From assembly GCA_024364805.1 (NCBI GenBank), contig CM044498.1, forward strand, positions 109,071,065-109,105,101: a DNA stretch of 34,037 nt, in the 5' to 3' direction. A program made the position numbers and the translations under genes. Shown in pieces: positions 9,830 through 19,399 of this stretch; positions within the stretch are counted from its first letter, which is position 1, and each line of letters opens with the position of its first letter. The stretch comes from Euprymna scolopes. Its lineage: Eukaryota > Mollusca > Cephalopoda > Sepiida > Sepiolidae. The notes below the pieces were generated by a model. It did not search any database and was not told the origin of the DNA. It worked only from the letters and a program-made list of their open reading frames with translations.

Positions 9830-11130
9830 CAAATCTGCCTTCTGTTTGCGTCTTTATAAATCAATTGTCGAAGTGCTAATGATAATATCATAGGATTAGT
9901 GGATTTGTAAACTGCTTTGTTTCTAGAGTAATAACTCTTGATATGTGTAAGACATTTGATAGAGTCTGGCACAGGGTCAATTGCATAAACTTTCAACCTA
10001 TGATATGTTCTCTCAACTATCTATTTCTGATAAATTAATCCAAATTTCTGTGACTTTCATTTATCCCTGACATATGGAAGACCTACATCGACTTAATTGG
10101 AAAAATCAGAAATATCTAATCCCTGACGCAGTCCTTTATCTGTATAAGAGCCAAATACTTCCTTAAATTGATTACCGCTGGCATATCTGAGCGGGAGCTG
10201 CTCGAAGCAGTTTATCCTCTCTTATGAGAGTTCCAAACCGGCTTCGAAACTTATTGGGTGATGCTATTGTTTTCTGTTTCCCCTATTGCCTAGAAAAGAT
10301 ACGTTGGAACCTGTCTCTGCTCTATCGTTATTTTCACAAGTACAGGGTGTTCCAAAATGTTTGACTCCATTTCGTAGTCCAATAAGTTTGAGCATTTTCG
10401 TTGGGATGACCTCAAATTTTCACAGATTGTGTAGAAACTTCTAAGTTTTGGTGTGTGACGTTTTGAATGTCTACCTTTTTTGATTAATAAATGCCGTTCA
10501 CTTCCAAAAGAAAATGCATTTCGTGTATGAGAGTGTGCTCAAGCTCAGTGCAGCGCACCTTCGTCATAAATTTTTCAAAGACGGCAGCAACTACAAAACA
10601 AATTAAGACTTGCCACCAAAAAATTAAGAAAAACGGGCTGCTTAAGCATACTTAAATCGTCGGGACGGCCATCAAATGACTCGACGTATGCAGAGTCACA
10701 GTCGGCGCTCAAATTGAACATTTCAGAAAATATGTCATAGAAACAACAAATATTTGTACTTTTCTTTTTAAATGTAACCAATAATACTTATGGCTTTAAA
10801 CAGAAAGTGTCTTTAGTTCTATAAAGATCCATGAAATAGCTTTCTGAGATATGGACATTTAGAATTGGCGCAATCATTTTGGAACGCCCTGTATATGTAT
10901 GCGTTTCAATATATGTTCCATTTTTGCAAAATTTTCAAAAATGGGACTCGGTTTACTATAACAACCATTAACATTTTCCCTCATTCTCAATCTGTGTATA
11001 TCTCTAAAAACAGATTGAATAGAAAAAAAGCTTCTTTGTAAAGCCGACCACCTTCGTAAATCTGTTTTGATAACCTGCCATCAAGATTACATTTAATCCA
11101 ATGTAAGCAAGTTAGTATCCAACTGCATTC
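9830..11130 (+). mobile_element. Decayed LINE of the same family, interrupted by a mariner element
   Basis: Near 9940-9970 the plus strand reads TFDRVWH, the LINE RT block matching FDKVWH in the 6926-8889 copy. Around 10140-10330 come a YKSQ-like block, ISERELLEAVYPLL and LLYRYFHK, again in family order. After the mariner insert (10343-10891) the family tail resumes with TRFTITTINIFPHS near 10950 and a degraded C-terminal block to about 11130. The catalytic YADD box and surrounding part are missing, so there is an internal deletion. Ends are approximate. Confidence 0.75.
10343..10891 (+). mobile_element. Short mariner-type derivative with TIRs and TA duplications
   Basis: The left end CAGGGTGTTCCAAAATG (10343-10359) matches the inverted right end CAGGGCGTTCCAAAATG (10875-10891) with one change, and similarity goes a few bases further in. 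TA dinucleotides flank both sides (10341-10342 and 10892-10893), as expected of Tc1/mariner integration. The 549-bp interior keeps a scrap of an N-terminal DNA-binding region (KKLRKTGCLSILKSSGRP, about 10605-10665) but no catalytic triad, so it is an internally deleted, non-autonomous copy. Confidence 0.92.
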
Positions 11131-11550
11131 CTCAATAATATGTTACTAGCTCATTTCCACTACTAACTAGTTATACGCTTTTATATCAGCGACTGCCTTA
11201 CAATAGATTACCTCTTCTTCTCGAATGGGTCTCGTGGCTTGTTGTAGTTGAAACTCCCATGTTAAAGAAAATAAATGTGCTATTTTTTTAATTTTCTGAT
11301 TCTTCTGTACCCGATTCCTTAATCACTCAAGAGTCACACATGAAAATCAGGATATATATTTGTACATTTGTTTGTTTTCATGGAATAGAAAAATATCATT
11401 TAAATGCAATTTTTATTTAAAGCTAAGTAAAGTCCATCATTGAAATTCAGTAATTTGTTATTTATTTATGTATTATCTGGTGTTTAATGTGTAAAAAAAA
11501 ACTCAATTTAAAATATACTTTGTCTTGTAAATCGTACAGATTACAATAAA
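11131..11550. other. AT-rich DNA with no recognisable gene
   Basis: Frequent stops on both strands. No motif or repeat is recognised. Confidence 0.5.
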
Positions 11551-11564
11551 TATGCATATATATG

Positions 11565-11646
<82 letters not shown>
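11551..11646. repeat. TA microsatellite before mariner relic
   Basis: TA array of about 96 bp. It has probably replaced or buried the left terminal repeat of the adjoining mariner relic, since no terminal repeat can be seen. Confidence 0.93.
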
Positions 11647-11648
<2 letters not shown>

Positions 11649-11721
11649 TATGTGTCAAATTACAGCTCTGAACTAATGGTTATTTCTGATTTATATGTGA
11701 TTTCACTGAGTCAGTCGTGAA

Positions 11722-12198
11722 ATGGAGCCTGTTAAATGTCGAACAGTGACCCAGTGTTTGTATTGGAAAGGACGAACACCACAGGTGACTTTTGATGAAA
11801 TGAAAGAAACTTATGGTAAATAATACTCCATCATATGACATTGTAAAACGCTGGCATCGTGAATTCAAATATGGCTGGAAGTTTGTGGAAACAGCTCCCA
11901 AACCTGATCGCCCCCTTCTGCCATTGATGAGGCATCTGCCCGTCAAGTTGACGCTGCTGTTTTGGAAGATCGGCGTATTACTATTCGCCAAATAGCCCAT
12001 ATGCCAAGAGTATTACAGGATCTGTGGAAACTATCATTTATGACCATTTGCATATGCGTAAGGTATCTGACAGATAGATGCCCAGATTGCTCACACCATT
12101 CCAGAAGCGAGAACGCTTCGATTGCTCGAGGATGAACTTGGAGATGTGCCAAGAAGATGAGTTAACATTTTTCAAAAGACTGATTACACAGGATGAAT
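11722..12198 (+). pseudogene. Mariner transposase relic, N-terminal part
   Basis: The apparent start is ATG at 11722. The frames together show typical mariner residues: WKGRTPQVTFDEMKETYG, TPSYDIVKRWHREFKYGW and ETAPKPDRP (first helix-turn-helix and following linker), IDEASARQVDAAVLEDRRIT (linker helix, about 11920-11980), then LLTPFQKRERFDCSRMNLEM and DELTFFKRLITQDE up to the first catalytic aspartate (about 12190). At least two frame changes and a stop are present. The protein is cut at the first catalytic residue by the inverted-repeat insertion starting near 12200. The remaining catalytic domain is not seen beyond it. Confidence 0.88.
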
Positions 12199-12199
12199 T

Positions 12200-12212
12200 C
12201 GTCGTGGTTGGA

Positions 12213-12280
<68 letters not shown>

Positions 12281-12452
12281 GACGGCCGTGCAATTCGTAA
12301 TGCCCATGACCCACTTCCCATAGCAGTAGAAATACGAAACTTTGCATAATTATTAGTCTTTCTCTACATAGGAACCACACAGAGTTATGCATTTCTTCCA
12401 TCGTTTTGACCGTTTTTGTAGAACACTCAAGGTTGGTCCTCCAACCACGACG
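12200..12452. mobile_element. Inverted-repeat element (MITE-like) inside or replacing mariner
   Basis: CGTCGTGGTTGGAG at 12200-12213 is repeated exactly in inverse at 12439-12452. The 253-bp unit holds a TA microsatellite (12215-12279) and about 160 bp of unique DNA with no protein motif. A short inner palindrome (GGTTGGTCCTCCAACC, 12431-12446) overlaps the right arm. Recognisable mariner coding stops at the left edge and does not resume after the right edge, so this may be an insertion followed by deletion, or the chance edge of a different repeat. No clear target duplication is seen. Confidence 0.5.
12215..12279. repeat. TA microsatellite
   Basis: Pure TA array lying just inside the left arm of the inverted-repeat unit. 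Confidence 0.96.
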
Positions 12453-12499
12453 TGTTCAACTCTGTAGACCAAATTTGGAGATAAAGGTTTGCTTGGGAC

Positions 12500-13930
12500 C
12501 GTTCTAACATTAGCGTACAAGATCCCTTATATATACGTATATATAATCAGAAACTAAAACATTGCATTCACTATCAACAATATTCTGTACACTTAAAGTG
12601 AATATAAATATAAATATTTATGTACCTCTCCCAACCAAAAACATCTTAATATAACTTTATAACTTCTAACAATATAAGAAACAGATCTTGCAATAGATGA
12701 ACGCAATTTACCACCGAACATTTCCTTGACCCGTGGATTTTTTGAGAACTGCATTCTTCTCACCAGATGAGATATAGTAGCAAATTAATTACGCAACTGA
12801 CCCATGAATTTGCGGCTACTGGCATAAATTTAAACAGCACTATATGAAAAAAAGTCATGACCCCCCCCCAAAAAAAAATAGTGCAACGAGTTCAGGAAAT
12901 GGTAAATAGAAGTGATTTTTTTAAAGTGAATTTAATATCAAAGATTTAAAATCCAGATAAAAACTATGAAATTGTTGAGTATTCTCAAGAAAATCAGATC
13001 ACAGGAGTCATTATTTCGATTAGATGTCAGATTTCTATTGTTGGCAAATAGGCCTGAATTAAAAAAAATCTAAAATGTGTGTAATCTAGACCTGTGGAAC
13101 AATACGTTTGCAAGCATTCGAGATATAAATATTATTTTGAATCTTTATAGTTTTTGGTCCAATTTGGGATAATTGAGCTGGCGTAACACATTTTCACTGG
13201 TTGTTTATAATGTTTAGCAATGAGAGAGAACAGAAACAATAAAACGGAAAAAATCAACAAATAATATATGCATTTATACACCATGTATGAATTATACATG
13301 ACAAAAGTCAGAAGTGTAGCAGAAGACTTTGCGGCTTAGATAGCGTATTTAATTATTATTGAGAAGTTTTCCTGTTATTCTTTAAGGAAATGAACTTAGT
13401 CTTATTACATATCACTTTTCAAATACATCCCACTCCACTATATACTGAAAGTTACTTTTGGGTTTTCTGTCTTGGCTTTAGAAATGCCCACATTTATTCG
13501 TTTATCTACTACAATTCTTTATTATTTCATTAATTTATATTTCGTATATTTTTATTGTCGTGTATCTATATTTTGATTTTATGTCCTAATAAAAATACTT
13601 CTCTCTCCACTTTATCTATATTGATTGTTTATTAAGTCTTTATTTATTCATCTTTGCAGTTATATGTTTTACTTGCGTATTTGCCTCTTTGTAGTTGGCT
13701 TAAATACACGATACAAGCTCGAATGTCTTAGTCGTTAAACTCTACATCTTTTAAAAGATTAATTTGACACCTCTAGCATATGGTATATATCACAGCTAAT
13801 CTCCATGATTTTATGGGCAAACGCCTCGTTTGTACGTTTCTTAAGTTATATAAGCACCAAGAGGTTTGACTAAATTTGAATGCACTTGGTATAGTGTCGA
13901 GGAAATCATGTTAGATTTTATTTTATTTTG
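12500..13930. other. Gene-free AT-rich interval
   Basis: Contains a C-run plus A-run near 12861-12880 and otherwise AT-rich DNA with stops in all frames. Nothing recognised. Confidence 0.55.
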
Positions 13931-13931
13931 T

Positions 13932-14402
13932 TATTTGGACTATGATCCTTATCTTCTAGTTGTTGTTATTCCTCTGTCCATTGTCGAGGTAATCGGGACG
14001 GGATACCCTCAAACTACATCTTCACCAATGACTGGTCCCGCCACAGTTTGATAAGCTAATCCTCTGAGTAGCTTTGGGTGAAATTGGAACAGTTATACCC
14101 AGATAATGCTCATCGAGAGTCGTTGACATTCCGCATCTCTATCCACTGCGCATCGGGCCCCGAAGGGCAATCAACGTTGGAATTTTTGGTCTTATAAGTC
14201 AACCTGTTCATATTTTTGGGGTGGTGGTGGTGGTGGAGGGGGTCCAATTGTCGGGTCATTACCGATTGTTATATTATTAAATTACTTTGGAATTATTCTG
14301 GATATGAGTTATTTACATAATTATTTGGATTATTCTCCTATCTTCTAATTGTTGCTTTTACGACATTTCGGCCAATTATTCCTCTGATCTTCGTCGGGTT
14401 AA
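13932..14402 (-). repeat. Two diverged direct copies of a dispersed repeat; second copy ribozyme-like
   Basis: TATTTGGACTATGATCCT plus ATCTTCTAGTTGTTG (13932-13967) recurs about 389 bp later as TATTTGGATTATTCTCCT plus ATCTTCTAATTGTTG (14321 onward), and both continue with TTATTCCTCTG. On the minus strand the second copy (14402 down to 14344) reads CCCGACGAAG, a variable part, GGCCGAAATGTCGT, close in layout to a worn hammerhead core (CTGANGA, stem II, GAAA). The first copy lacks the GCCGAAATGTC part. Related worn copies lie at 33497-33670. The 350 bp between them are moderately GC-rich and unrecognised. Confidence 0.5.
14216..14241. repeat. (GGT)n microsatellite
   Basis: GGGGTGGTGGTGGTGGTGGA, a short G-rich run on the plus strand. 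Confidence 0.9.
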
Positions 14403-15300
14403 GCACGTTTTCGTATTGCTTTGAGAGCCGCAAAGTTTTCTTCCAAGAAGATACAATACAACCCTCTTATCTATTGTTTCTTTCTTCTCAGTAGATGTCA
14501 ATATGATAGCATTCAAATCAAATGTAAACAAGTGATTGTTGAGCCTTTTCGCTTAAATAATCACATATCGTCCCAATCTATACATAAACGATTACTAAGC
14601 TATCACCCTACATTAATCAACTCTCGTCCTCGAGTGGCCTTAGGACCTTCGTTCTCCTTTGTAAAAAACAAGGTTCATATAGAAAGGGATTCCTTATATT
14701 TTATCTATATTTTAGTTCATATATTTCCTTGTGCTTGGCATGTAATAGTCATTATTTTCTCTTCTGCAGATGATTTACTGCATGCAGAGTTTCATTATCA
14801 CTCGGCTCAAGTGTTGTTATATTTTATTTAATTTGATGGGGTTGGGTCTTACAATTTAAATGTGGAATATGCACTTGAACAATCTTGCGTACGTATTCTT
14901 ATCTGTTTTGTTAAAGTGCTTTCCATTAAACATAAACCTGTTCTGTCATTTGTGTTGAGGTTAAATGTGTTTTTAAAGAGTTTGTACTATGCACTGCATT
15001 TTATAGCTTTCTTGTTTCCTTATTATTTCCTGAGAAGATGTTAAATAAGTAGCTCGTTTGTTTCATGTTCCAAAACGTTGATAAATTACTGGAAGAAGTA
15101 TGTTCTCTTATTGTGTGTTTTCCATTTGCGCGGACAGCTAGATATAAGAATACATCAATTATTTCTATTAAACCCTCACCCCTCAAATGCATGGACACAA
15201 ATTTATTTTAAATAAACGCAAACCGAATTCATAAAATATATTTAAAAGTGGGTATTTCTCTTGTAGTTTAATTGGACTGCATAGGTTTTCATAACTTACG
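14403..15300. other. Interval with an unsupported 136-codon frame
   Basis: An open frame at 14421-14831 (plus) encodes 136 residues with several hydrophobic stretches but no motif, family resemblance or splice context that I recognise. Its composition follows the local T-rich DNA. I do not call it a gene. Confidence 0.4.
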
Positions 15301-15305
15301 ACACC

Positions 15306-15502
<197 letters not shown>

Positions 15503-15506
<4 letters not shown>

Positions 15507-16214
15507 CAGTTTCATCACAAGACAATTTAAAATTTAAATTTAACTGAATCATCTCGTCAGATCTAGTTTTGAGTTTATTCATTTGTAACAACTTAATGGA
15601 AAATATTATTGATCAGATAATTATAGAATTTACTGAATTGTTTTATTCGTATATTACATACGTTATTATTATATTATTGTTTATAGTTTAATCATTTATT
15701 TTTTAAGCTCACTTAGAAACATAATGATGAATCTGCACGTATACCTTTACAAAGTTCATATATTAACACATTTTAATAAATAAACATATTTATAATTATA
15801 ATGAATTTATTTTGTTTAATAGTAAACTTAGTATGTGCATGTATTTTAAGATTAAACTAAAAATTAAAGTTTATGCAATTTTATAAAAACATATTATTTT
15901 AAACATACCTTTTTAATGGCATGTATATAATGTTGTACGTTATTATGATTTTTTAAATTATATTAAAATATTCATATGGTATTATGATGTTTAATTGGTA
16001 CATTGAAACATTACATTCATTATTTTACCATTTCAGTCTGATTTCCCCATTTGTTTTTAACTTTTCCGTGTTTATTATCTATTCTATGTTATATATTTTT
16101 CTTTATTTTTCTTAACTTATTGAATACACTTCGATGCCACGTATTAAATAACTGCAATGAAAGACACATCCAGAAGTTACGAACCTGCATATGTATGTAT
16201 ATAAATATAAAGAT
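15503..16214. other. AT-rich DNA with no recognisable gene
   Basis: Very AT-rich with stops in every frame. Nothing recognised. Confidence 0.55.
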
Positions 16215-16229
16215 AAATATATATATGTA

Positions 16230-16277
<48 letters not shown>
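16215..16277. repeat. TA microsatellite
   Basis: TA run with one GTA and one TACATA interruption. Confidence 0.93.
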
Positions 16278-16280
<3 letters not shown>

Positions 16281-16854
16281 ATTTATATATGGATTTATTT
16301 TATGTAATGTACATTTTCTTGCAATTTAAAAACATTTTCTTTCTTCTAGCAATTAACGATATAGATATGAAATGTTCAATGATTTTTTTTACATTACATA
16401 AAATAAATCCAAGGTAATTTTTTGATTCAATTTAATTTAAATTGTGATATCTTACTTTGTAAAATTTATAAAGGTGTACTTTGAAGCTAAATAAATTCTA
16501 AATTGAATCGTGTTCCTTTATTTTTAAAGGCTATAGTAAAAATATCTTGTTTGACAATTTTCGTGTCGTGGATGAAATGCTTTTCTAACTTTTACACAAT
16601 TTGAGTCATTGTTTCAATGTATATTTACAGTCCGTTCAGATCGATTCGGACAGAAAATAGAAGACGTTACTTTTATTAATGCTCTCGTACATTATTAATT
16701 CATATACCAATACTGTGTAAAACGCATTCAAACATAAAATAACAAATTCTTCAAAATGTAAAATGATTTATATAAGACGAGTTAATAAAAAAAACGTAAT
16801 GCCGCATAAAATTTAAGTCTTGAACCTATTTCTTAATGAATCTGCAATTATTCC

Positions 16855-17142
16855 ATGTTTTTCTGTTGCTGGTCAGCAGGCATTGGTCTGCCTTCTTACC
16901 ACTGGTCAGAAAGGGACACCAGTAGAGTTGGAAACGTAAGCTGGGTATCCCCACGAAACCCAGTAACGGTACCGCTCAAATCACTCCTGATTATGAGTCC
17001 ACTCTTCCATGCAGACAGTGGTCGTTACGGTGACCAGCCACATAAGGGCGCCATCGAGATGCCCTGTCAGCGGTTTTCAACCTCACGGCTGACGGACGAG
17101 GAGACGTTTCTCAGCCAATGTTCATCTTTCGGGCATAGGTGA
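16855..17142 (+). pseudogene. Possible immunoglobulin-like domain relic
   Basis: This is a GC-richer island in AT-rich DNA. The plus-strand frame has the spacing of an Ig domain: Cys then 11 residues then Trp (CWSAGIGLPSYHW), a middle with VSWVSPRNPVTVPL, then SLLIMSPLFHADSGRY, which matches the F-strand signature (hydrophobic-x-hydrophobic, then D-S-G-x-Y). The Cys that should follow Tyr by two residues is absent (YGDQ). That suggests a decayed exon or a dispersed gene fragment of an Ig-superfamily protein. I see no clear splice sites, and no second domain. The downstream stretch to about 17345 is also GC-rich but unreadable, with a 9-bp inverted pair (TGATCGGTT, AACCGATCA) at 17142-17199. 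Confidence 0.42.
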
Positions 17143-17345
17143 TCGGTTATTTACGTACCTCGCATGCACGTTTCGTAACATTTCAGAGAACCGATCATCA
17201 AAAGGAAAGCCATGTTGCTTAAACCCAGCAAAGATAACCCCAGAACTCGGAGAATGGTACTGCTCGTAGAATGAAGCAGAACTCGGTACGTTAGCACGAC
17301 TGAGGCATGCCTCGCCGTGAAGGGGCTGCTTTTAGCCAATATTTG

Positions 17346-18210
17346 GGAACGGAGAGCATAATTAGCGAACGTACTTCACATGCTTTACAAAGTGATTGAG
17401 TACTGCCGTTCCTCGTGTTTATAATGAGATAAACAATATAAACATTCCACTCACGCGTGATATATTGTATTCAAACGAAAAAAAAAACAATATGTGGAAT
17501 TCTTAAAGATGCCTCGTCTCCGTAGTTTGTAATAATAACGCGGCGGTTAACATCTGCGAGTGTGTAAATAACAAACGTTGCAATCTTACTTTCAAGAATG
17601 AATGTCTATCCTAAATAAAAATTTATGATAGAGCGAAATAATTACTTTATCTTTAACTCGCACCTGCTTCCCTTATCTAGCTTTTGTCATTTTTCATCTA
17701 TCTGTCTCTCTTCCTATCTGTCTTTCTATCCAGGTTGATTATATCTTTTTTATTTTTGTAATAATTGCCTTTTAAATTAAAGAGGAAATATACTTGCTAG
17801 TGTGTTTTTTTTCCGGGCTGACGGTATTTATTATTGTAAAAAAAAATAAAATACATAAATTCTTTAATGACACTTTTTTTATATAAATATTGCAGATGTA
17901 ATGTGATATTTGTCAATAATGTTTTTAATAGAATATGCACTTTGTAAAAACAGGGCTATTATTTAGTAAAAAAAAAAAATATATATTTATTAATATAGTT
18001 TCCGAAAGGATTTGTCAGAATCAATAAATGATTTTTAGATAATGTAACTTTCTTAACATGTAAATATACTGTGCACAAGATTGGCAGAAATTAGAAAATG
18101 TTCGATTAAAAAGTGAAATGATTGTTATTAGACGCAATTTAAATGAAAATAGGAAGTAATCAAACATTATATATAATTTTAATCCTATGCAACTGTGCCC
18201 CATCTATTGC
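17346..18210. other. AT-rich DNA with no recognisable gene
   Basis: Homopolymer A runs near 17480 and 17970 and pyrimidine-rich TCTG/TCTC patches near 17700. No gene-like signal. Confidence 0.55.
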
Positions 18211-18211
18211 T

Positions 18212-18234
18212 CTAACCCTAATCCTAACCCTAAC
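18212..18234. repeat. Short interstitial telomere-like repeat
   Basis: CTAACCCTAATCCTAACCC followed by TAAC: nearly four CCCTAA units with one variant, the animal telomere motif on the minus strand. Followed by a CT-rich run and TA tracts. Confidence 0.7.
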
Positions 18235-18264
18235 GACTTCTCTCTCTTTCTTTCTCTCCCACTC

Positions 18265-18313
18265 CTTATATATATATATATATATATACATATATATGTG
18301 TGTGTGTGTATAC

Positions 18314-18345
<32 letters not shown>

Positions 18346-18450
18346 ATACATACATTATATATATAAACACACATATATTATACATATATATATATATACA
18401 CACATACATTATATATATACTCATATATTATAATATATATATATATAGTT
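18265..18450. repeat. TA/GT/ATAC microsatellite cluster
   Basis: Several TA arrays broken by a TGTGTG run, CATA units and ACACAC pieces, ending about 10 bases before the hammerhead motif. Confidence 0.93.
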
Positions 18451-18460
18451 GCCTGTCTAG

Positions 18461-18504
18461 CCGCACTGATGAGCTGTGAAACAGCGAAACAGTACTGTAT
18501 GTGG
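18461..18504 (+). ncRNA. Hammerhead ribozyme motif, all core positions kept
   Basis: CTGATGA is at 18466-18472 and GAAA at 18486-18489. Stem II pairs GCTGT (18473-18477) with ACAGC (18481-18485) around a GAA loop. Stem III is the palindrome ACAGTACTGT (18489-18498). The cleavage-site base is A (18499), which is permitted. Stem I pairs CCGCA (18461-18465) with TGTGG (18500-18504), with one G-U pair. Compared with the copy at 5675-5720, changes are paired: T-A to C-G in stem II, G-C to T-A in stem III and G-C to C-G in stem I. GATGACTATATATA follows, leading into a TA tract. No PLE coding relic is seen nearby, and upstream lies only microsatellite. Self-cleavage is predicted, not shown. Confidence 0.75.
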
Positions 18505-18509
18505 ATGAC

Positions 18510-18540
18510 TATATATATATATGTATATATATTATATATG
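18510..18540. repeat. TA tract after hammerhead motif
   Basis: TA run with one GTA and one TTA break, directly after GATGAC. Confidence 0.9.
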
Positions 18541-18644
18541 TAAAGAGATAAAGCAAGTAAGAATAATAAAATATTAAAACTAGTCCTTTTTAACTGAAAT
18601 AATTATAATTGAATGCAAATATGTTATTTCACACGTGGTTAAAA

Positions 18645-18745
18645 TTATTGTTATTGTTATTATTATTATTATTATTATTAGTAGTAGTAGTAGTAGTAGT
18701 AGTTGTAGTAGTATGCATGTATGTATGTATGTGTGTGTGTATGTT
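18645..18745. repeat. Compound microsatellite (TTA)n-(TAG)n-(ATGT)n-(GT)n
   Basis: Seven or more TTA units turn into about eight TAG units, then ATGT and GT units. Confidence 0.95.
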
Positions 18746-18779
18746 GTAATATTTAGTGTCCCGGTGTAGTTAATGCCGA

Positions 18780-19080
18780 TTTTATGCTGACAAGCATAGG
18801 ATAATAAATGACCATCTTAAGTATCGTGTTTATCAACAAGTCAGTCCACTGAAGTATTCCAGTGTGGCAATGGATTCAACATTTTCTGTATCCATTTTGT
18901 AAATCATTTTGTCACATCCTTCAACGCTCCCATCACAACAGGTGCAACTCCTCCTTTCTTCAACTTTTACAACGCTTTTAGTTCCTTTTTAAAACTTCAG
19001 TTTTTTTTTCGGCCTTTTTTTTTAACGTTTCTTTTACATCACCTGGTACTGCTCTACCCGTGATTATTGAGTTGGGTTCG
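18780..19080 (-). pseudogene. Relic of a second LINE-type retrotransposon, C-terminal end
   Basis: On the minus strand near 19045-18990 the DNA reads VPGDVKETLKKKAEKK, and near 18950-18905 VAPVVMGALKDVTK. A block of the form V-x-P-V-V-x-G-A-L-x-x-V-x-K, downstream of a lysine-rich helix, is known to me from the C-terminal end of reverse-transcriptase proteins that recur in cephalopod and other invertebrate genomes. The next residues fit the family only loosely, and the frame changes at least twice. The family name is not certain. It differs from the LINE at 6926-8889. Confidence 0.5.
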
Positions 19081-19399
19081 TAAGTTTTCCAATAATGTTT
19101 GGTTTCATCCCTTTGCTTAAATAAAGTTGGGATATTGGACATTTATATCTAAAATCATTCCCATGGTCTTTCTCCGCCACTCAATCAGGAGCACACATGA
19201 TGATACATATTTGATCGAACTTTCGGGCAATATTTTAATTGTGCCTCTTGTTCAACATTTAAGTAAGTTTCTCGCAACTACAGACGAAGAGGTTTTGCAC
19301 ATTATTAATTTTATTGGCAGACAGTCGACGCAAATATCTTTCAACCGTTTCACTAATGTAATGCTTTGCATAATTTGTCTTGTTTGATTCCTCGTTTCC

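Noticed and set aside
9742-9996. Minus-strand frame of 84 residues
   Set aside because: Opposite the plus-strand LINE relic; no motif of its own.
14421-14831. 136-codon plus-strand frame
   Set aside because: No motif, no splice context, composition like its surroundings; not supported as a gene.
15503-15565. On the minus strand CTGACGA, about 40 bases, GAAAC, then a TA tract
   Set aside because: I could not pair stem II or stem I; the order is suggestive but the fold fails.
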